20,668 bases of DNA from Oscillibacter sp. UBA6647 (GCA_002455655.1 DKLF01000062.1:1-20668); one strand, 5' to 3'. Positions 14,497 to 20,360 are shown, counted from the first letter of the stretch. The notes: generated by a model not told the origin, from the sequence alone. Program-made: numbers and translations.

Positions 14497-15303
14497 ATGA
14501 TAGATTTTCAATGTAAGCCCCGATACGGATATGAGGACCTTCTTCGGATTATGGAGCTGCTTCGCTCCCCCGGCGGCTGTCCCTGGGACCGGGAGCAGGA
14601 TCACGCCTCCCTCCGGCGAAACCTTTTGGAAGAGTGCTGTGAGACTGCGGAAGCCATCGACCGGGGCGACCCGGCGGCCCTGTGCGAGGAGCTGGGCGAC
14701 GTGCTTTTACAGGTGGTGTTTCACGCCCAGCTCGAGCGCGAGCAGGGCGGCTTCACCATGGACGACGTGACAGACGGCATCTGCAAAAAGCTGATTTACC
14801 GCCACCCCCATGTGTTTGGCTCCGAAGAGGTCAAAGACTCCGCCGAGGAGTCGGCCCGCTGGGAGATCATGAAGCGTAAAGAGAAGGGCCAGGTCTCTGC
14901 TGCAGACGCGGTGGACGCGGTTGTCAAAACACTTCCTGCCCTGTGGCGGGCCGAGAAAATTCAGCGCAAGGCTTCCAATGCCGGATTTGACTGGCCGGAA
15001 GCCTCCGGCGCGATGGACAAGCTGTCCGAGGAGGTTGCCGAGCTCCGCGAAGCGGCGGAGGACGCTACCCGCCCTGTGGACGCGCCCCACGGTATCCGCG
15101 AGGAAGTGGGCGACGTTTTGTTTGTGGCCGCGCGGATTGCCCAGCGCTACGGGATAGACCCCGAGGAGGCGCTGCACGCCGGGTGTGACAAGTTTGCCCG
15201 CCGCTTTCGCTTTGTGGAGGAACACGCCTCCGGAGACCTTGCCACCCTACCTTTCGAGGAAAAGACGGCCCTGTGGGAACAGGCCAAAAAACACGAATCT
15301 TAA
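14497..15303 (+). CDS. mazG: nucleoside triphosphate pyrophosphohydrolase MazG (YabN-like)
   Basis: Hydrolyses NTPs or dNTPs to monophosphates and pyrophosphate as pool cleaning. The 268 residues carry two MazG domains. The first has LLEECCETAEAI (44-55, EExxE) and EELGDVLLQVVFHAQ (64-78). The second has LSEEVAELREA and REEVGDVLFVAARI. Bacillus YabN has an extra N-terminal tetrapyrrole-methylase-like domain, which is absent here. ATG 14497 has AAAGG (14482-14486) 10 nt upstream. The GTG at 14467 has no ribosome site and would add only a poor peptide. The gene starts 58 bp after the flippase stop, as in the conserved yabM-yabN pair. Confidence 0.94.
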   Translation: MIDFQCKPRYGYEDLLRIMELLRSPGGCPWDREQDHASLRRNLLEECCETAEAIDRGDPAALCEELGDVLLQVVFHAQLEREQGGFTMDDVTDGICKKLIYRHPHVFGSEEVKDSAEESARWEIMKRKEKGQVSAADAVDAVVKTLPALWRAEKIQRKASNAGFDWPEASGAMDKLSEEVAELREAAEDATRPVDAPHGIREEVGDVLFVAARIAQRYGIDPEEALHAGCDKFARRFRFVEEHASGDLATLPFEEKTALWEQAKKHES

Positions 15304-15363
15304 AAGCGGACTTCGCTTTGAGATATATTCTGGAAGATGTGAATTTTATAGGAGGAAATACAA

Positions 15364-15639
15364 ATGAACAAAGCTGAGCTTATCAACGCTGTTGCCGCCA
15401 AGACGGAGGTTTCCAAGAAAGAAGCCGAGGCTGTTATTGCCGCCACTCTGGACGCGATCACCACCGCCATGAAAGAGGGCGACAAGGTCCAGCTGGTTGG
15501 TTTCGGTTCCTTTGAAGTGAAGAGCCGCGCCGAGCGCATCGGCCGCAACCCCAAGACCAAGGAGGAGATCAAGATTCCCGCCTCCAAGATCCCCACCTTT
15601 AAGGCCGGCAAGGCGCTGAAGGACACCGTCGCACAGTAA
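15364..15639 (+). CDS. hup: DNA-binding protein HU
   Basis: A 91-residue histone-like nucleoid protein that bends and wraps DNA as a dimer. It begins MNKAELINAVA and contains the HU/IHF signature GFGSFEVKSRAERIGRNPKT (residues 47-66), followed by PASKIPTFKAGKALK. The ribosome site AGGAGG is 8 nt before ATG. It sits between mazG and rqcP, the usual Clostridia arrangement, and is followed by its own hairpin terminator, allowing much higher expression than the neighbours. The 60-bp upstream gap has a TATATT at 15324-15329, but no convincing -35 box was found. Confidence 0.97.
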   Translation: MNKAELINAVAAKTEVSKKEAEAVIAATLDAITTAMKEGDKVQLVGFGSFEVKSRAERIGRNPKTKEEIKIPASKIPTFKAGKALKDTVAQ

Positions 15640-15664
15640 GCGCGGCAACGTTAAATAAACGCCT

Positions 15665-15698
15665 CGCGCGGAGGGACGAAAGTCCCCCCGCGCGTTTT
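15665..15698 (+). terminator. terminator after the HU gene
   Basis: A 13-bp stem with one A-C mismatch (15665-15677 with 15682-15694) is closed by a GAAA tetraloop and followed by TTTTCC. It lies 25 bp after the HU stop codon. Confidence 0.85.
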
Positions 15699-15740
15699 CC
15701 AATCCAAGGTTTTTAAAAAGTTTTTAAAAGGAGCAACTTT

Positions 15741-15992
15741 ATGCGGCTGGACAAATATCTCAAAACCGCGCGGCTGATTAAGCGGCGCACCGTGGCGAAC
15801 GAGGCCTGCGACAGCGGCCTTGTAATGGCCAATGGCAAGCCCGCCAGAGCCAGCTATGAGGTGAAGGTGGGCGACGTGCTCTCTCTGCGGTTCGGCGTGC
15901 GGACCCTGACGGTGGAGGTTCTGGCGGTTTCAGAGAATGTCCGTCAGGCAGACGCGGCGGGCCTGTACCGCGAAATTTCCGGCGGGGCATAA
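15741..15992 (+). CDS. rqcP: S4-domain RNA-binding protein RqcP (YabO)
   Basis: An 83-residue protein consisting of one S4 RNA-binding domain (about 1-62) and a short tail. The N-terminus MRLDKYLKTARLIKRRTVANEACDSG and the GDVLSLRFG segment are typical of RqcP/YabO. This factor works with RqcH on obstructed 50S subunits, where it assists Ala-tailing of stalled peptides in ribosome quality control. AAAAGGAG lies 8 nt before ATG. It follows the HU terminator and is the yabO position of the conserved cluster. Two T/A direct repeats (GTTTTTAAAA-like, about 15710-15730) occur just upstream and could include a weak promoter. Confidence 0.93.
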   Translation: MRLDKYLKTARLIKRRTVANEACDSGLVMANGKPARASYEVKVGDVLSLRFGVRTLTVEVLAVSENVRQADAAGLYREISGGA

Positions 15993-16062
15993 TCCGCCGC
16001 ACTCTCCCATAGAATGGTGTGACCGCCGGCTTGGACCGGCGCAGACCGGGGAGGGACGTAAG

Positions 16063-16344
16063 ATGAACGACTATGGAAACGCCATGCCGCAGGCCCATCG
16101 GGTTGAGCTGAACGGACGGGAGCACCTGATTGTCTCCGGCGTGGAGGATGTGGAGCGGTTTGACGAGACGGGGATTGTCATGTCCACCGCCGCCGGAACG
16201 CTGGTGGTGACCGGGGAAGAGCTGCACATCGGTCAGCTCTCGCTGGAGGGCGGAGAGCTGCGGGTGGACGGGAAAATTGATTCCCTGTCCTATGAGGAGC
16301 CTTCTGCTAGCCGGGGAGGGCTGCTGCGGCGGCTGCTGGGATGA
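16063..16344 (+). CDS. yabP: sporulation protein YabP
   Basis: A 93-residue protein of the YabP/YqfC family, needed in Bacillus for coat and spore-envelope assembly together with YabQ. It shows the family pattern: HRVELNGREHLIVSGVEDVERFDETGIVMSTAAG split over residues 12-45, then LVVTGEELHIGQLSLEGGELRVDGKIDSLSY. No membrane segment is present. ATG 16063 follows GGGGAGGG (16048-16055). The frame is open further upstream to 15937 inside rqcP, but without a start signal. It ends one base before the yabQ ATG, so the two are coupled. Confidence 0.93.
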   Translation: MNDYGNAMPQAHRVELNGREHLIVSGVEDVERFDETGIVMSTAAGTLVVTGEELHIGQLSLEGGELRVDGKIDSLSYEEPSASRGGLLRRLLG

Positions 16345-16345
16345 T

Positions 16346-17068
16346 ATGCGGAACTTTGTGGACCAGCAACTGGGGATATTTCTCCAGTCGATTCTGCTGG
16401 GGCTGGCCATCGGGGTGGCCCACGATCTGCTTCGCCCCTTCCGTCTTCGTCTGCCAAAGTTCGCCTGGGTGCTGGACGTGGTCTACTGCCTGTGGGCCGC
16501 CGCGGCGCTGTTTCTCTTTGCCCTGAACCGAACCCAGGGGCAACTGCGCATTTTTTCGCTGGTGGGCACCCTTGGCGGCACGGTGCTGTTTTTCACCCTG
16601 TTTTCCGCACTCCTGCGTCCGATTTGGGATTTTTGGGCCGATACACTGGACTTTTTGCTTCATTTGCTGCAAATTCCTTGGATTTGGCTGAAAAATTTCT
16701 CCAAAAAAATGGGCCTTCGTCTGAAAAACATCTTTCTTTTTATGAAAAAATGCTATACAATAGAGAAAATTGCGTGTCGACGTTACAAAATCGGTCGGGG
16801 AGGAAGCAGCCGTGGCAAAGACAGGCGCGCCAAAAAAAAGCCGCCGGCAGCTCAGGCTGGGCCTGTTCGGAAAGCTGCTGCTGGCGTCGCTCATCGTCGC
16901 CCTCGGGTTACAGCTATACCGTCTGCGGACGCAGGTGGAGCAGGCGGAAACCCAGAAGATCTTGCTGAGCGAGCAGGTTCGCAGCAGCCAACAGGGCAAC
17001 GACCATCTGCAAAAGGCCATCGATGGCGGCGGCACGCAGGAGCAGATGGAGCAAATCGCCCGGGATGA
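16346..17068 (+). CDS. yabQ: spore cortex biosynthesis protein YabQ, with a long frame overlapping divIC
   Basis: A membrane protein required for cortex formation at the forespore outer membrane in Bacillus. Residues 1-135 hold about four hydrophobic segments, beginning MRNFVDQQLGIFLQSILLG and continuing with VVYCLWAAAALFLFAL, LGGTVLFFTLFSALL and LDFLLHLLQIPWIWL. A basic stretch (MKKCYTIEKIACRRYKIGRG) would be a natural end. Instead the frame stays open to 17068, giving 240 residues. The last 85 residues (rich in Arg, Ala, Gly, Pro) are coded in the +1-shifted frame of divIC. That tail is probably read but unconserved, or a nearby stop was lost by mutation or sequencing error. It starts at ATG 16346, two bases past the yabP stop. 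Confidence 0.85.
   Translation: MRNFVDQQLGIFLQSILLGLAIGVAHDLLRPFRLRLPKFAWVLDVVYCLWAAAALFLFALNRTQGQLRIFSLVGTLGGTVLFFTLFSALLRPIWDFWADTLDFLLHLLQIPWIWLKNFSKKMGLRLKNIFLFMKKCYTIEKIACRRYKIGRGGSSRGKDRRAKKKPPAAQAGPVRKAAAGVAHRRPRVTAIPSADAGGAGGNPEDLAERAGSQQPTGQRPSAKGHRWRRHAGADGANRPG
16733..16761 (+). promoter_or_regulatory. possible internal promoter for divIC
   Basis: TTTCTT (16733-16738) and TACAAT (16756-16761) are 17 bp apart, in an unusually AT-rich stretch inside the 3' half of yabQ, about 50 bp ahead of the divIC GTG. It would let the division gene be transcribed apart from the sporulation genes. The -35 box is weak. Confidence 0.4.
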
Positions 17069-17120
17069 GCTGGGACTGGTGGCCCCGGGGGACCGTGTGT
17101 TCTACGATGTGAGCAATTGA
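16812..17120 (+). CDS. divIC: septum formation initiator DivIC/FtsB family
   Basis: A 102-residue bitopic membrane protein of the divisome, partner of FtsL/DivIB at the septum. A basic N-terminal tail (1-15) is followed by one membrane helix (about 16-36, LGLFGKLLLASLIVALGLQL). Then comes an external coiled coil (37-82) and the family end motif ARDELGLVAPGDRVFYD (83-99). GTG 16812 is chosen because GGGGAGGAAG sits just upstream. An in-frame TTG at 16770 has no such site, and an in-frame stop at 16761 limits the start to this interval. The whole 5' part overlaps the yabQ frame. It occupies the divIC position between yabQ and yabR. Confidence 0.9.
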   Translation: MAKTGAPKKSRRQLRLGLFGKLLLASLIVALGLQLYRLRTQVEQAETQKILLSEQVRSSQQGNDHLQKAIDGGGTQEQMEQIARDELGLVAPGDRVFYDVSN

Positions 17121-17163
17121 GCGGCATGGGCGCGGCGCGCCCTGCCGGTCATCTGAATATCTT

Positions 17164-17178
17164 TCCGCCTTCGGCGGA
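17164..17178 (+). other. small hairpin between divIC and the S1-domain gene
   Basis: TCCGCC (17164-17169), loop TTC, GGCGGA (17173-17178): a 6-bp stem without a T-run in the 94-bp gap. It is more likely a processing or stabilising element than a terminator. Confidence 0.4.
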
Positions 17179-17214
17179 CAAACGAAACCTGAGAAGGGAG
17201 AACTAGTACGCAGT

Positions 17215-17730
17215 ATGGGAGTAGAGCCTGAGGTTGGGAGCATCATGGAGGGCAAGGTAACCGCCATTATGAAGTTTGGCGCGTTCGTCGCCCTGGAAGG
17301 AGGCCGCTCCGGCCTCGTACATATCTCGGAGATCGCAAACAGCTACGTAAACGACGTCCACGACTATTTGCAGGAGGGACAGAGCGTCAAGGTCCGGGTT
17401 CTGACCTCGGAAAACGGAAAGCTCAATCTCTCCATTAAAAAGGCGCTGCCTCAGGAGGAAGGCCGGTCCTTCGCTCCCCGGGGCGTGGGAGGGCTGCGTC
17501 CATTTGTAGGCGGTGGGTCTCGGCCTGTCGGCGGCAGTGGTCCGCGTCCTGCCGGCGGCGGATATGCACCGGCAACCCGCTCGGGTCCTGCTCGGGCGCA
17601 GGCGATTCCGCCTTCCGGCGACGTGGACTTTGAGGACAAGCTAAAAAAATTTCTCTCCGCTTCCGAGGGAAAAATGGCTGATTTGAATCGCAGCGTGGAT
17701 GGAAAACGCGGCGGCAAGAGAAGAAAGTAA
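17215..17730 (+). CDS. S1-domain RNA-binding protein with a Gly/Pro/Arg-rich tail (YabR type)
   Basis: 171 residues. The S1 fold covers residues 4-77: EVGSIMEGKVTAIMKFGAFVAL, then GLVHISEIA, then GQSVKVRVLTSENGKLNLSIK. This is the OB-type RNA-binding unit seen in YabR/CvfD/GSP13 ribosome-associated proteins. Residues 80-140 are low complexity, with many Gly, Arg and Pro and repeats such as RPVGGSGPRPAGGG, and then a short helix-like end (DFEDKLKKFLSASEGKMADL) and a basic KRGGKRRK terminus. It sits where yabR follows divIC in Bacillus. AAGGGAG (17194-17200) is 14 nt before the ATG, rather far, so initiation may be modest. A strong terminator follows at once. Confidence 0.88.
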   Translation: MGVEPEVGSIMEGKVTAIMKFGAFVALEGGRSGLVHISEIANSYVNDVHDYLQEGQSVKVRVLTSENGKLNLSIKKALPQEEGRSFAPRGVGGLRPFVGGGSRPVGGSGPRPAGGGYAPATRSGPARAQAIPPSGDVDFEDKLKKFLSASEGKMADLNRSVDGKRGGKRRK

Positions 17731-17732
17731 TC

Positions 17733-17771
17733 AAAAAATCCGCCGCTCCAAAAAGGAGCTGCGGATTTTTT
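17733..17771. terminator. strong bidirectional terminator after the S1-domain gene
   Basis: A 17-bp stem with one mismatch (17733-17749 with 17755-17771), loop AAAAA, bounded by A6 on the left and T6 on the right. It works for plus-strand transcripts from the sporulation cluster and, read in reverse, for leftward transcription from the HAD gene. Confidence 0.95.
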
Positions 17772-17782
17772 CTTGAACCCTT

Positions 17783-17810
17783 TTGCATGAAAAGCCATTT
17801 CGTATATAAA
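17783..17810 (+). promoter_or_regulatory. promoter candidate for a small RNA
   Basis: TTGCAT (17783-17788) and TATAAA (17805-17810) are 16 bp apart, just after the strong terminator and pointing to the hairpin series that ends at 17936. The stretch is markedly AT-rich compared with the coding regions around it. Confidence 0.5.
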
Positions 17811-17816
17811 AAGTGA

Positions 17817-17936
17817 AAAATCGACCAATTTTCCCCCTTGCGTTTTCGAGCCGTATGGAGTACCATAGTCATGGAAGCTTTCCAATATCCCACCCATTTG
17901 GGCCGCTGGCGTATTATTCGCCGGCGGCCCCTTTTT
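17817..17936 (+). ncRNA. candidate small structured RNA of about 120 nt, no known family recognised
   Basis: Three hairpins follow one another: TATGG-AGTA-CCATA (17854-17867), TGGAA-GCT-TTCCA (17872-17884), and a 12-bp terminator stem with one G-T pair (17900-17911 with 17919-17930), then CTTTTT. An alternative hairpin CCCA-TT-TGGG (17893-17902) overlaps the left arm of the terminator stem. A promoter-like pair lies upstream, so a transcript of about 120 nt is possible. The only plus-strand frames have no convincing ribosome site, for instance ATG 17856 giving a 31-residue peptide. The nearest downstream gene is on the other strand, so this is not a leader. No Rfam family could be assigned by eye. 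It could also be a back-up terminator for the upstream operon. Confidence 0.45.
17900..17936 (+). terminator. terminator at the end of the candidate small RNA
   Basis: GGGCCGCTGGCG (17900-17911) pairs with CGCCGGCGGCCC (17919-17930) across a 7-base loop, with a C and five T residues after it. The T-run is only on the plus strand, so it does not serve the leftward HAD gene. Confidence 0.85.
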
Positions 17937-17986
17937 GCCATTTTTAAGCTGGTTGTCTCAGGCGCGAAAAGACTGCCCGGCGCTCA

Positions 17987-18631
17987 TTATTCCGTCTGCG
18001 TCCAATCCTCAAAGGAGCGAATGTAATAATCCGCCTCCGCTTGCATAGCGTCCTGATTCGGCTCGGACGGGTCATAGACGGCCGCCGTGCGAAACCCTGC
18101 GGCCTTGGCCGTGCGCAGGGCAAAGAGGGAATCCTCGAACACCACGGTGTCCTCCTTCCGGCAGCGCAGGCGGCGCAGAGCCATCTCATACACCTCCGGA
18201 TGGTCCTTTTCATGGCCCGCGTCGCCGCAGGTAAGCAGTCCGCGAAAATATTTCCCAAGACCCGAAACCTCCAGCGCCAGATCCGCCAAGGGGTGGTCTG
18301 TGGCTGTGGCCACATACATCCACACGCCCTCCATCTTCAAAACGGACAGCAGCCGCTCAATCCCCGCCTTCGGCTTGATCTGAAACCGGTAAAACTCCTC
18401 CATCTCGGCGTACAGCAGCCGGGAAATCTCCTCAGGCCGGACCTCCAGTCCGTACCGCTCCACACAGTAGGCCGCGCCCTCCTCCATACTCATGGCATGA
18501 AGCGTTCGGTCAAGCCCCTCCTCCGGCTCCTTCCCCTGCCGCCGGATAAAGCCGGAGCCAAGCGTTCTCCACGCCCCCATGGAATCCAGCAAAGTTCCGT
18601 CCATATCAAAAATCGCGCCTTGCAGCCGCAT
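17987..18631 (-). CDS. HAD-superfamily phosphatase, beta-phosphoglucomutase-like
   Basis: A 214-residue cytosolic HAD hydrolase of the subfamily I (helical cap) type. Motif I is FDMDGTLLDS (residues 8-17; nucleophile Asp9, acid/base Asp11). Motif II is the Thr in VATATD (108-112), Lys142 lies in HEKDHPEVY, and motif IV is VFEDSLFALRTAKAAGF (164-180). The Lys region deviates from the common GKPxPD, so the substrate is not predictable; a small sugar phosphate or nucleotide phosphate is likely from the family. AAGGGGAG precedes the ATG by about 10 nt. The gene lies just after a minus-strand terminator, so it needs read-through or an undetected promoter. Transcription can stop at the bidirectional hairpin 17733-17771. 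Confidence 0.9.
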   Translation of the reverse strand: MRLQGAIFDMDGTLLDSMGAWRTLGSGFIRRQGKEPEEGLDRTLHAMSMEEGAAYCVERYGLEVRPEEISRLLYAEMEEFYRFQIKPKAGIERLLSVLKMEGVWMYVATATDHPLADLALEVSGLGKYFRGLLTCGDAGHEKDHPEVYEMALRRLRCRKEDTVVFEDSLFALRTAKAAGFRTAAVYDPSEPNQDAMQAEADYYIRSFEDWTQTE

Positions 18632-18654
18632 AGCTTTTATGCTCCCCTTTCATG

Positions 18655-18678
18655 AAAAAAGCGCCGCCCAGGCGGCGC
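18655..18678 (-). terminator. minus-strand terminator between yitT and the HAD gene
   Basis: Read leftward: GCGCCGCC (18678-18671), two-base loop, GGCGGCGC (18668-18661), then six T (18660-18655). The tiny loop implies the innermost pair is open. It would end or attenuate the yitT transcript before the HAD gene, whose ribosome site begins 8 bases further on. Confidence 0.85.
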
Positions 18679-18681
18679 CTT

Positions 18682-18801
18682 TTATCTGTCCTTCGTTTCT
18701 TCTTCTGAAGCCTTGTGCAGCTTCCCTGCACGGGTCCCCGGCAGGCTTGTAAAAATCCCCACGTCTTCGCATTCCCCCAGGCGCTCCCGCCGGAAAGCCA
18801 C
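18682..18801 (-). CDS. possible small protein of 39 residues, doubtful
   Basis: Between the yitT stop and the terminator, one leftward frame is open from GTG 18801 to TAA 18682. Its product starts VAFRRERLGECEDVGIF and ends in a charged tail (KLHKASEEETKDR) that stops exactly 4 bases before the terminator stem. The base use resembles coding sequence. Against it, GAGAGGCGG upstream is too far for a good ribosome site, the same frame runs on into yitT, and no family is recognised. It could be untranslated 3' leader. Confidence 0.25.
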   Translation of the reverse strand: MAFRRERLGECEDVGIFTSLPGTRAGKLHKASEEETKDR

Positions 18802-18826
18802 CGGCCCACCAGTTTTTGTCCGCCTC

Positions 18827-19714
18827 TCAGTTCCCCAGATTCCGGCGGAAGTTGCCGTCCACCTCAATACCGGACTGGATCACAAAAAATGCGTGAGGGT
18901 CCATGGTGTGAACCGCCCGACGCAGCTCCTCCACTTCGTATTTGGACAGGCACACATACAGTACATGCACGTTCTCCCCGGTATAGGCCCCCACCCCCAT
19001 CCAATAGGTAACGCCCCGACCGAAAGATTCGGTAATATACTTTGCCAGTTCCTTCTCGTTATGCTTGGTGAAAATTATGGCCTGAATGGAGATGTTCTGC
19101 TGGTGCATCCGGTCCAGAATGGTGGCGGAAAAGTAGTTGTAAATCACGGAGTAGATCGCAATTTCCGGGCTGAACAGCACGAGGCACGCAGTGTACAGCA
19201 CCGCGTTGATCCCCAGGCTGAACCGGCCCACGGTAATATTGGTTCCCCGGGCCGCCAGCGCCAGCCCCACCACGTCCAGCCCGCCTCCGGAGCAGCCGCA
19301 GGTCAGCACGATGCCATAGGCTACGCCCGTGATAATGCCGCCCAGAAGACAGGAAGTCAGCATATCCTCCACAATGGGGGTGGTCGCTGCGGGAATGACC
19401 GAGTAAAAAACAGAGAACGCCAGCGTGCAGATCAACGTCCGGACCACGAATCCGCGCCCCAGCGTCTTCCACGCGAAGAGCAGAATCGGAATGTTAAACA
19501 GAAAATAAAGAATTCCCGCAATGTCATACTGCCCGAAGTTCATCCCCATATAGTCCGTCATCAGCGTCCGGAGCAATTGGCTGAATCCCATGACTCCGCC
19601 GGTGTACAGATGCATGGGAACCAGAAATAAATTCATCGCCAGCGCGGCGAGGAATTGTCCGAATACGGCACCAAGAAGACGCAGCCAGCGGTTGTGCAGC
19701 GCGGTGTAAATCAT
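18827..19714 (-). CDS. YitT-family membrane protein (DUF161 + DUF2179)
   Basis: A 295-residue protein with about five to six membrane helices in residues 8-190. LVPMHLYTGGVMGFSQLL (31-48), TCGCSGGGLDVVG (138-150) and the repeated glycine-rich loops are typical of the YitT/DUF161 fold. From about 205 there is a soluble DUF2179 domain (ISIQAIIFTKHNEKELAKYI, then GAYTGENVHVLYVCLSKYEV). Many Firmicutes carry several paralogues; no transport substrate is established. ATG 19714 is preceded by AAGGAGGAG; the frame is open further up to 19819, but that would lie across the promoter. The gene has its own promoter (19791-19819) and a 70-nt leader with two competing hairpins. Confidence 0.92.
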   Translation of the reverse strand: MIYTALHNRWLRLLGAVFGQFLAALAMNLFLVPMHLYTGGVMGFSQLLRTLMTDYMGMNFGQYDIAGILYFLFNIPILLFAWKTLGRGFVVRTLICTLAFSVFYSVIPAATTPIVEDMLTSCLLGGIITGVAYGIVLTCGCSGGGLDVVGLALAARGTNITVGRFSLGINAVLYTACLVLFSPEIAIYSVIYNYFSATILDRMHQQNISIQAIIFTKHNEKELAKYITESFGRGVTYWMGVGAYTGENVHVLYVCLSKYEVEELRRAVHTMDPHAFFVIQSGIEVDGNFRRNLGN

Positions 19715-19737
19715 AAGGCTCCTCCTTCTATTTCCCC

Positions 19738-19763
19738 GGTTCCCAAAGGAACCCGCGGGGTTC
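19738..19763 (-). promoter_or_regulatory. two mutually exclusive hairpins in the yitT leader
   Basis: GGTTCC (19738-19743) can pair with GGAACC (19748-19753), while GAACCC (19749-19754) can pair with GGGTTC (19758-19763). The shared segment 19749-19753 allows only one of the two at a time. The leader runs from the promoter (+1 near 19784) to the ATG at 19714, and the first hairpin ends close to the ribosome site AAGGAGGAG. This layout resembles a conformational switch, but no known riboswitch core was recognised. Confidence 0.4.
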
Positions 19764-19790
19764 AAGCACAGCAAAGATTGTCGCAAGCCT

Positions 19791-19819
19791 ATTATACGTA
19801 AACCCAGCCAAAAGCACAA
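19791..19819 (-). promoter_or_regulatory. promoter of the yitT gene
   Basis: On the minus strand TTGTGC (19819-19814) and a perfect TATAAT (19796-19791) are 17 bp apart, between the sigma-4 mini-protein gene and yitT. Confidence 0.8.
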
Positions 19820-19840
19820 GGGGGAAAGACGGGAAATTCC

Positions 19841-20146
19841 TTACAGCGCGTATTGCAGGGCGCGGCGCAGACGCTCCTTTGCCCGGTGCAGCGTCCGGGA
19901 CACGGTGGAGGGGTCTACGCCCGCCTCCTCCGCAATTTCCCGCATGGTCAGCCCGTCGTCAAAGTATCTCTCCAAAAACTGGCGCTGGCGGGGCGTCAGC
20001 TCCCGCTGGCGGGCCAAATGAAGCTGGCGGCGCAGACGGGCCAGACGATCTCCGTTGTCCCCGGCGTTTTCCCGCAGCCACACTGTCATGTCTCCCAGCC
20101 ACTCGCTGGAGCGGGTGGAAAAAGCATTAGAAGCAGTACTTTTCAT
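19841..20146 (-). CDS. mini-protein with a sigma-70 region 4 HTH only
   Basis: 101 residues. The C-terminal half is a clear sigma region 4: LTPRQRQFLERYFDDGLTMREIAEEAGVDPSTVSRTLHRAKERLRRAL, about residues 50-98, with the helix-turn-helix at MREIAEEAGVDPSTVSRTLHRA. The N-terminal half is arginine-rich and helical. No region 2 (core polymerase and -10 contact) exists, so it cannot act as an ordinary sigma factor on its own. A DNA-binding regulator or a split-sigma partner is more plausible. The start ATG 20146 overlaps the upstream gene by 20 nt and has AAGGGGG about 10 nt ahead. No terminator follows, so transcription may run into yitT. Confidence 0.85.
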   Translation of the reverse strand: MKSTASNAFSTRSSEWLGDMTVWLRENAGDNGDRLARLRRQLHLARQRELTPRQRQFLERYFDDGLTMREIAEEAGVDPSTVSRTLHRAKERLRRALQYAL

Positions 20147-20360
20147 CCTTGTGATACCCCCTTTCGTAATAATGGGCAGTCACCGCGGCCAGCTCCCGCG
20201 CCTCCCGCAGCAGCGGTTCCAGCTCCGCGATGCGCCGGGTCAGACGAAAAATTTCCTCCGGGTCGGCTTGTCCCTGCCGCTTCTGTTTCAATTCCCAAAT
20301 GCGCAGGCGCAGGGCGTCAGCCCCGGCCCGATATGTAACGGACATCTCCATCAGCGTCAT
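20127..20360 (-). CDS. small coiled-coil protein of unknown function
   Basis: 77 residues from ATG 20360: a mostly helical, charged protein with heptad-like leucines (ALRLRIWELKQ, RLTRRIAELEPLLREARELAAVTAHYYERG). The ATG overlaps the upstream stop codon as TGATG, and AGAGGTGA lies about 8 nt before it. The frame is open to 20498, but that part overlaps the zinc protein gene in another frame and has no start signal, so the short form is chosen. Similar proteins sit before the sigma-4 mini-protein in related Clostridia as far as I recall, so the pair probably works together. Its role is unknown; binding to the mini-sigma is a guess. Confidence 0.8.
   Translation of the reverse strand: MTLMEMSVTYRAGADALRLRIWELKQKRQGQADPEEIFRLTRRIAELEPLLREARELAAVTAHYYERGYHKDEKYCF

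Noticed and set aside
15303..15319. Hairpin AAAGCG/CGCTTT after mazG as a terminator
   Set aside because: The stem is six bp with half A-T pairs and has no T-run; it more likely is chance at the mazG stop.
17838..18026. 62-codon plus-strand frame from the candidate sRNA into the HAD gene
   Set aside because: It has no good ribosome site for its first codon, crosses a strong terminator and runs antisense into the end of a certain HAD gene.
18713..19630. 305-codon plus-strand frame antisense to yitT
   Set aside because: The minus strand has a full YitT protein with promoter and ribosome site. The plus frame is His/Gln-rich without domain signs, typical of an antisense shadow.
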